This document shows positions 58,239-64,000 of a DNA stretch of 64,000 nt, piece after piece (the first letter of the stretch is position 1; each line of letters begins with the position of its first letter). This DNA comes from Cunninghamella blakesleeana (Eukaryota > Mucoromycota > Mucoromycetes > Mucorales > Cunninghamellaceae): NCBI GenBank assembly GCA_017871115.1, contig JAFCIZ010000010.1, forward strand, positions 800,636-864,635, written 5' to 3'. A program made the position numbers and the translations under genes. The notes under the pieces are model-generated. The model had not been told where the DNA came from and did no database searches. It saw nothing but the letters and a program-made list of their open reading frames with translations.

Positions 58239-59918
58239 CAGTGGCTTCCAGAAGTGTTCGAATGTTTTCGTTTTTTTTATAAAATCAATTGTATCAATAA
58301 AACTTATTATTTAACCATGCATGATTTATACATCAATCGAAAGCCCTATTGATTGGCTTTCATATGAATATATTTATATGCATTTCCATATTTGGGTTGC
58401 GGAGTAAATGGTGTTTGAAAATTATTGGCACATTCGAACAGTTGTGTTGCGATACCAAAAAAATTAAAAATATAATTAAAACACAATATAAATGGTACAA
58501 AAAGTCTTTATTTAATAATCAATCCAATAGCCCTTTGCTTTTATTACATCATTACAACGTTTAGGCATTGTTTCTATTACTTTTTTACAATCTTCAGCCG
58601 TGATTGTATTCCATACTTCCTGAGTACGGTCCCACAAGTCTAACATCCCTTTTGGTGGTGTAGTATAGTTGCTAAAGAGTCTGTTTTTCACCAAAGCCCA
58701 TATATTCTCAATGGGATTCAAGTCAGGCGACTGTGCAGGCCATTCCATTACCGAAAAAGGCTGGTTTTCCAAGTATTCTTTGACTGTTTTGGCAGTGTGT
58801 TTTGGATCGTTATCTTGTTGAAAGACCATTTTGCTTTGATCCATGCCATACCAGTCAAATGTATGCACTAATTCATGCTCCAAAATAGCTTGGTAGAGTT
58901 CCTTATCTAAAACTGTATCAATTTTAGTCATGTAACCCGGGCCATCGTACGAAATGCATCCCCAAACCATTATGTTTCCACCGCCATGTTTGACTGTTTG
59001 CTTGACATGTTTAGGTTGGAGCTTTTCTTCGGCCCTTTTCCAAGCATAGCGGCGTCCATCCGATCCAAAACGATTAATTTTGGTTTCGTCTGACCAAATG
59101 ACACGACTCCAGTCATCCAAAGTCCAATCTTTGTGTGCTTTTGCCCAAGCTAAACGAGCTTTAACATTTTTGGCACTGAGGAGAGGTTTCTTTGGCTTGA
59201 CAAAGGACCCTAATCCTTTTTCTTTAAGTGTTCTACGGACTGTTTGAGCACTTATATCGATTTCCAAATGTTGCTTTAATGCCTTTCGCACCTCAGTAGC
59301 ATTACTTTTACCTCCTTTGGTCACTTGATGCACACAAAAGGACTTGTCTCTACCAGTGAGCTTGGATACAGCACCACCAACAGCCATAGGAATCTCCCGT
59401 TCAAGACCTGCAGAGTACTTTTGAACTGTTCCATAGCCTACACCAACATCCTTTGCTACTTGACGCATGGACTTACCTTGTTTGAGAAGGTTAATGACTT
59501 GGTTCTTAACAGAATTTTGAATAGGACGCATAATGATAACAGAGTACTAAAAAATGGACAATATTGATATAAAAAATATATAAAAAATAGAATATTAGCT
59601 ATAGATTTGAACTAAGAAAGTGCGAAACAGGTTTATTCTAACATTTTATAGGTTATTTTATACTCTATTATTGTTTTATTACAAGTTGTGGTATTTTTTT
59701 GGCATCGCAACACAAGTGATCGAATGTACCAATAATTTTCAAACACCATTTACTCCGCAACCCAAATATGGAAATGCATATAAATATATTCACAAGAAAA
59801 CCAATCAACAGGGCTTTCGATTGATGTATAAATCATGCATGGCTGAATAGTAAGTTTTATTGATACAGTTGATTTTATAAAAAAAACGAAAACATTCGAT
59901 CACTTCTGGAAGCCACTG
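58239..59918 (-). mobile_element. Tc1/mariner element 3 (1,680 bp), apparently intact
   Basis: Same family and length as element 2, with 226-bp TIRs at 58239-58464 and 59693-59918 and TA at 58237-58238 and 59919-59920. The right TA is shared with element 4, which begins at 59921. The transposase is full length with all catalytic residues. Confidence 0.94.
58512..59531 (-). CDS. Tc1-type DD34E transposase of element 3
   Basis: 339 residues, intact. Two HTH motifs (KQGKSMRQVAKDVGVGYGTV and the segment around TEVRKALKQHLEID) form the paired-like DNA-binding part. The catalytic residues are in WSDETKINRFGSDGRR, FQQDNDPKHTAK and QSPDLNPIENIW, with DD34E spacing. It is nearly identical to element 2 but keeps the first Asp, so it could supply transposase for the non-autonomous relatives here (elements 2 and 6). 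Confidence 0.94.
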   Translation of the reverse strand: MRPIQNSVKNQVINLLKQGKSMRQVAKDVGVGYGTVQKYSAGLEREIPMAVGGAVSKLTGRDKSFCVHQVTKGGKSNATEVRKALKQHLEIDISAQTVRRTLKEKGLGSFVKPKKPLLSAKNVKARLAWAKAHKDWTLDDWSRVIWSDETKINRFGSDGRRYAWKRAEEKLQPKHVKQTVKHGGGNIMVWGCISYDGPGYMTKIDTVLDKELYQAILEHELVHTFDWYGMDQSKMVFQQDNDPKHTAKTVKEYLENQPFSVMEWPAQSPDLNPIENIWALVKNRLFSNYTTPPKGMLDLWDRTQEVWNTITAEDCKKVIETMPKRCNDVIKAKGYWIDY

Positions 59919-59920
59919 TA

Positions 59921-61576
59921 CAGTGGGTGAAAAAATTGTTCACGTGTTACTCACTTTTTCACTTTTTCACTTGTATCTCTACAACGGTCAGCAGCAGCAC
60001 AAAGCCAAATACAGTATTTGAAAGCCACGTTAAACAGGGTTATTTTGATGTGTAACATAGGCGGAGTTTATTATTAATATAAGCAATGAGAGCGATATAA
60101 AGGGGAAGGGGTTACGTGAACAATTTTTTCCAATGGAAAACATTTTCAATAATTCGCGTGGTACCACCAAGAACTGCTAATTAATCGTGCTGACAAATGC
60201 ATTGGAGCCTTCTAGATGGTCCTACAAATTATAAAAAGTATATAAACACCATGATTTTGCTGGGAAATTCCCTATTTTACCTTCTTTTTTCGCTGAACTC
60301 TTTTGCTTACGATACTTCCCTTATCATGACTCGTGCTCTTCCTGTTGGCGTCCAAATGGATTTAAAAAACCTTCTTATGAAAGATGTACCCATGGTAACT
60401 ATCTCCAAGAGGCTGGGTGTATCCAAAGGGGTGATCAGCAAGTATGCCAACAAGTGGTTTCCCAACCGCGATCGCAACCGAGCTGGTAGACCGGCGATTG
60501 TGGCTGATGCAAGCAAGTCTTTGGTGCGTAGGAAGGTTCTTTCTGGTGCTCTTCTTACTGCTCATGATGTCCATAAAGAGCTCTTGCAGCTTGGGTACAC
60601 CTTGACAGCAAAAACGGCCGGTAATGTCCTCAAGTCAATGAATTTCTTTTCCGCCATTAAGAAGAAGAAGCCTTTGTTGGGCGCCAGGCACATGAAGGCG
60701 AGGTTTGACTGGGCGAAACGACACCAACATTGGACCATCGATGATTGGAGAAGAGTCATCTTCTCAGATGAGACCAAAATCAACATTTGGGGGTCAGATG
60801 GGTGCAAGTACTATTGGTCAAGACCTGATGATGATCTCAAGCCGCATCATATCGATGTTACTGTCAAGCATGGTGGTGGAAGCCTGATGATGTGGGGTTG
60901 TATGACCTACTATGGACCTGGATATGCATGTCAAGTATACGATGGGACCATGAAGTCGGAGGATTATATTCACATCTTGGATACAAGTCTGCGTGACACC
61001 ATGGAGTACTATGGTCTGGACTGGTCAGAGATGTATTTTCAAGACGATAATGCACCCAATCACCGTTCCGTTGCCACCAAAAGATGGATCCAGGACCAAG
61101 GCATCGTTGTTCTAGAAGATTGGCCTGCTCAGAGCCCAGATTTGAATCCAATTGAGCACCTGTGGCATCATCTCAAGCTCAAACTTAGTGTCTATGAGAA
61201 GAAGGCCAAAGGTGTCCATGAACTTTGGGAAAGATGTGATAAAGAGTGGAATACATTCACCAAGGATGAGTGTAGAAGGTATATTGACAGTATGCCAAAG
61301 AGAATCAAGGCTGTAATTGACGCTAAGGGTGGCTCAACAAGGTATTAGTGATAGATTTTAGAGAAGGAAAAAATTGTTCACGTAACCCCTTCCCCTTTAT
61401 ATCGCTCTCATTGCTTATATTAATAATAAACTCCGCCTATGTTACACATCAAAATAAACCTGTTTAACATGGCTTTCAAATACTGTATTTGGCTTTGTGC
61501 TGCTGCTGACCGTTGTTGAGATACAAGTGAAAAAGTGAAAAAGTGAGTAACACGTGAACAATTTTTTCACCCACTG
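59921..61576 (+). mobile_element. Tc1/mariner element 4 (1,656 bp), GC-rich, apparently intact
   Basis: TIRs of about 211 bp at 59921-60131 and 61366-61576, starting CAGTGGGTGAAAAAATTGTT. They are flanked by TA at 59919-59920 and 61577-61578. The transposase gene is roughly half G+C while the host genes and element 5 are around a quarter to a third. The TIRs are also less AT-rich than the host. Confidence 0.94.
60326..61348 (+). CDS. Tc1/mariner DD35E transposase of element 4
   Basis: 340 residues from the ATG at 60326. An upstream in-frame ATG at 60197 exists, but the 60326 start aligns with the start of the element 5 transposase (M.RALPV against M.QALPV). HTH: VPMVTISKRLGVSKGVISKY. The core has VIFSDETKINIWGSDGCK, YFQDDNAPNHRSV and QSPDLNPIEHLW. 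Thirty-five residues separate the second Asp from Glu, unlike the 34 of elements 1-3. It has no stops or shifts. Codon choice is markedly GC-richer than in the neighbours (for example AAG, GCC and CTC), suggesting recent arrival from a less AT-rich genome. Confidence 0.94.
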   Translation: MTRALPVGVQMDLKNLLMKDVPMVTISKRLGVSKGVISKYANKWFPNRDRNRAGRPAIVADASKSLVRRKVLSGALLTAHDVHKELLQLGYTLTAKTAGNVLKSMNFFSAIKKKKPLLGARHMKARFDWAKRHQHWTIDDWRRVIFSDETKINIWGSDGCKYYWSRPDDDLKPHHIDVTVKHGGGSLMMWGCMTYYGPGYACQVYDGTMKSEDYIHILDTSLRDTMEYYGLDWSEMYFQDDNAPNHRSVATKRWIQDQGIVVLEDWPAQSPDLNPIEHLWHHLKLKLSVYEKKAKGVHELWERCDKEWNTFTKDECRRYIDSMPKRIKAVIDAKGGSTRY

Positions 61577-61582
61577 TATATA

Positions 61583-63245
61583 CAGTGGGGGAAAAAACTG
61601 TTCGGACGTTTTCAAAATTTGACTTTATTCTTTAATTACTCTATCAATACTTTATCAATCCTTATGAAACTTAGAATAGTAATAGAATAGCTTATTTATA
61701 AATATATTACAAAGTTTGAGTTTAAAATATTTAGATCTCCGGTTTTTATTAAGGTTTTAATCAGCGATGTCTATTCGAACAGTTTTTTCCATAATGTGAT
61801 TATTAAGTATTTTCGTTATGTTTTCCCATTTTACTTGCTATTATTGGTTCGGAAAGTATAGAATAATAATTACTAATGTAAATATATCCCGAAAAACTAT
61901 TTAAACCATTATTTTTCAATTTAATTATTTTTATTTTCTTTCACTTTTCTTTATCACTTCAATTAAACTACCTATTCACTTTATCCATTAATCAAGATGC
62001 CTCAAGCTTTACCTGTAGATGTCCAAAACGATTTAAAAGCAATGCTGATCAATGAAATACCATATAGTATCATTTCTAGTAGACTTAACTTATCAAAAAG
62101 TACCATTAGCTCTTATTCTAATAAGTGGTTCCCTAATAGAAACCGTAATCTTGGTGGAAGACCTATTGTTGTAGCCGACAAAACTAAATCTCTTATTAAA
62201 AAAATGGTTCTATCAGGTCAACTACTAACTGCCACGGATGTCCAAAGGATGTTATCGAACCTAGGATATGAATTGACAGTCAAAACATCGGCTAATGTTT
62301 TAAAATCTATGAATTTTTTTTCTGCTATTAAAAAAAAAGAAGCCACTTTTGTCAAAAAAGCATCAACAGGATTGTTTAAACTTTGCAAAAAGATACAAAA
62401 ACTGGACTATTGATGACTGGAGACGTGTAGTATTCTCTGACGAAACCAAAATAAACGTCTGGGAGTCTGATGGCTGCAAATATTATTGGTCAAGACCAGG
62501 TGACAAATTGAAGCCTCATCATCTTGATTTAACAGTCAAGCATGGGGGTGGAAATATAATGATGTGGGGTTGTATAACTCATTCTGGACCAGGATATGCA
62601 TGTCAAGTTTACGATGGGACTATGAAAGCTAAGGATTATCAAGAAATTTTGAACACTACATTCAGAGATAGCATGGAATACTATGGTTTTGACTGGTCAG
62701 AGTATTATTTTCAACAGGATAACGACCCAAAACATAAAGCAACATCAACTATGGAATGGATGCGACAAGAAAAGATAAAAATACTCGAAGATTGGCCAGC
62801 ACAAAGTCCTGACTTAAACCCAATTGAACATGTGTGGCACCATTTGAAGTTAAAGCTTAGTGAATACAGTACCAGGGCTAAAGGTGTTCACGAATTATGG
62901 GAAAGAATTGATGTAGAATGGAATTCTTTTACACAGGAACAATGTAGAAGATACATAGATAGTATGCCTGATCGTATTCAAGCTGTATTGGATGCTAAAG
63001 GCGGACCAACAAGATATTAGTTATTTAATTAGAAATTGGAAAAAACTGTTCGAATAGACATCGCTGTTTAAAACCTTAATAAAAACCGGAGATCTAAATA
63101 TTTTAAACTCAAACTTTGTAATATATTTATAAATAAGCTATTCTATTACTATTCTAAGTTTCATAAGGATTGATAAAGTATTGATAGAGTAATTAAAGAA
63201 CAAAGTCAAATTTTGAAAACGTCCGAACAGTTTTTTCCCCCACTG
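61583..63245 (+). mobile_element. Tc1/mariner element 5 (1,663 bp), frameshifted
   Basis: TIRs of about 209 bp at 61583-61791 and 63037-63245, starting CAGTGGGGGAAAAAACTGTT. They are flanked by TA at 61581-61582 and 63246-63247. Only TATATA separates it from element 4. It is of the same DD35E subgroup as element 4 but AT-rich like the host. Confidence 0.94.
61997..63020 (+). pseudogene. DD35E transposase of element 5, single frameshift
   Basis: The start MPQALPVDVQNDLKAML and HTH (IPYSIISSRLNLSKSTISSY) lie in one frame to an A9 run at 62330-62338. The rest (KNWTIDDWRRVVFSDETKIN, FQQDNDPKHKAT, QSPDLNPIEHVW) lies in another frame and ends at 63020. Alignment with element 4 puts a one-base gain in that A run. 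All three catalytic residues are present downstream, with DD35E spacing. It is either a recent inactivating slip or a sequencing error in a homopolymer. Similarity to the element 4 protein is high throughout despite very different base composition. Confidence 0.9.
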
Positions 63246-63247
63246 TA

Positions 63248-63724
63248 TATGGGCTTTGGTGAAAAACAGACTCTTTAGCAACTATACTACACCACCAAAA
63301 GGGATGTTAGACTTGTGGGACCGTACTCAGGAAGTATGGAATACAATCACGGCTGAAGATTGTAAAAAAGTAATAGAAACAATGCCTAAACGTTGTAATG
63401 ATGTAATAAAAGCAAAGGGCTATTGGATTGAATATTAAATAAAGACTTTTTGTACCATTTATATTGTGTTTTAATTATATTTTTAATTTTTTTGGTATCG
63501 CAACACAACTGTTCGAATATGCCAATAATTTTCAAACACCATTTACCCCGCAACCCAAATATGGAAATGCATATAAATATATTCATATGAAAGCCAATCA
63601 ATAGGGCTTTCGATTGATGTATAAATCATGCATGGTTAAATAGTAAATTGTATTGGATACAATTGATTTTATAAAAAAAAAAAAAAAAAAAACGAAAACA
63701 TTCGATCACTTCCGGAAGACACTG
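63248..63724 (+). mobile_element. Tc1/mariner element 6, 5'-truncated copy of the element 2/3 family
   Basis: Only the last 477 bp remain, inverted relative to elements 2 and 3. It carries the transposase C-terminus and the whole right TIR ending ACACTG, then TA at 63725-63726. Its A run inside the TIR is longer than in elements 2 and 3. The truncation point is TATATGGGC, directly abutting the TA of element 5. Confidence 0.92.
63250..63438 (+). pseudogene. C-terminal fragment of an element 2/3-type transposase
   Basis: The frame reads NRLFSNYTTPPKGMLDLWDR, continues NTITAEDCKKVIETMP and ends KAKGYWIEY. This is nearly identical to the C-termini of the element 2 and 3 transposases (which end YWIDY). 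The catalytic domain is missing. Confidence 0.93.
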
Positions 63725-63738
63725 TATATATATATATA

Positions 63739-63778
<40 letters not shown>

Positions 63779-63926
63779 AATAAGAAACGAAGACAAGCAT
63801 AAGAGAAGAACAAATAGAGCCACATACAAACAAAGAACAGACAAAGCATAATAGGATCAAATTAAAGTAAGGACAACATGAATTTAACAGATAAGAAAAA
63901 ACAAAACAGAAAATCAAGGGTCAGGA
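63725..63926. other. Telomere-adjacent spacer
   Basis: A (TA)n tract (63725-63742), a poly-A run of about 34, then A/G/C-biased DNA nearly free of T on this strand (63776-63920). No gene is seen; short Phe-rich minus frames are artefacts. Confidence 0.6.
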
Positions 63927-64000
63927 TTAGGGTTAGGGTTAGGGTTAGGGTTAGGGTTAGGGTTAGGGTTAGGGTTAGGGTTAGGGTTAGGGTTAGGGTT
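63927..64000 (+). repeat. Telomere repeat array (TTAGGG)12
   Basis: Twelve perfect TTAGGG units plus TT run to the last base, with the G-rich strand oriented 5' to 3' outward. The right edge is therefore a chromosome end, or the assembled part of one. Confidence 0.98.

Noticed and set aside
63626..63917. Phe-rich minus-strand frames next to the telomere
   Set aside because: Translation of the poly-A tract and subtelomeric purine-rich DNA.

Overview
The window is the right-hand end of a chromosome from a very AT-rich fungal nuclear genome. The last 74 bases are TTAGGG telomere repeats reading outward. Genes are split by short GT-AG introns, with donors such as GTAAGT and GTATGT and acceptors such as TTTAG. 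The markers are eukaryotic: eIF3b, a UCH-L3/Yuh1 deubiquitinase, an R3H-SUZ protein, an Oca/Siw14-like phosphatase fold and a DUF1746 protein. The AT-rich short-intron style, the expanded F-box family and abundant Tc1/mariner elements suggest an early-diverging fungus, most likely Mucoromycota. That placement is an inference.

Layout. 0.9-8.3 kb holds three minus-strand housekeeping genes: a P-loop nucleoside-kinase-like protein, eIF3b, and a large type II membrane glycosyltransferase-like protein. 9.5-25.8 kb is an accessory block of four divergent F-box/LRR-like paralogues interrupted by an HSL-type alpha/beta hydrolase that contains a 5-nt microexon. 25.8-36.6 kb is nearly gene-free. It contains decayed coding sequence with in-frame stops, a GC-rich island, long microsatellites and two small ORFs. 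36.6-51.8 kb is a second gene block: a multi-pass membrane protein, an Oca-like pseudophosphatase, a DUF1746 membrane protein, a pair of small inverted paralogous membrane proteins, a second type II glycosyltransferase-like protein, an R3H-SUZ RNA-binding protein and, divergent from it, a UCH deubiquitinase.

From 52.5 kb to the telomere there are no ordinary protein genes, only one tRNA-Val(AAC). The rest is an array of Tc1/mariner transposons at TA sites: five full-length elements, one 5'-truncated copy and one duplicated tail. Element 1 has a tandemly duplicated 271-bp tail, and element 2 is inserted inside that duplicate. Elements 3 to 6 sit end to end, sharing or nearly sharing their TA target sites. 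Element 2 has lost its first catalytic Asp, element 5 is frameshifted, and element 4 is strikingly GC-richer than everything around it.

Exon structures were built by hand from splice motifs and reading-frame continuity, and every multi-exon model given closes in frame. Family assignments come from recognised motifs only; no database search was possible.
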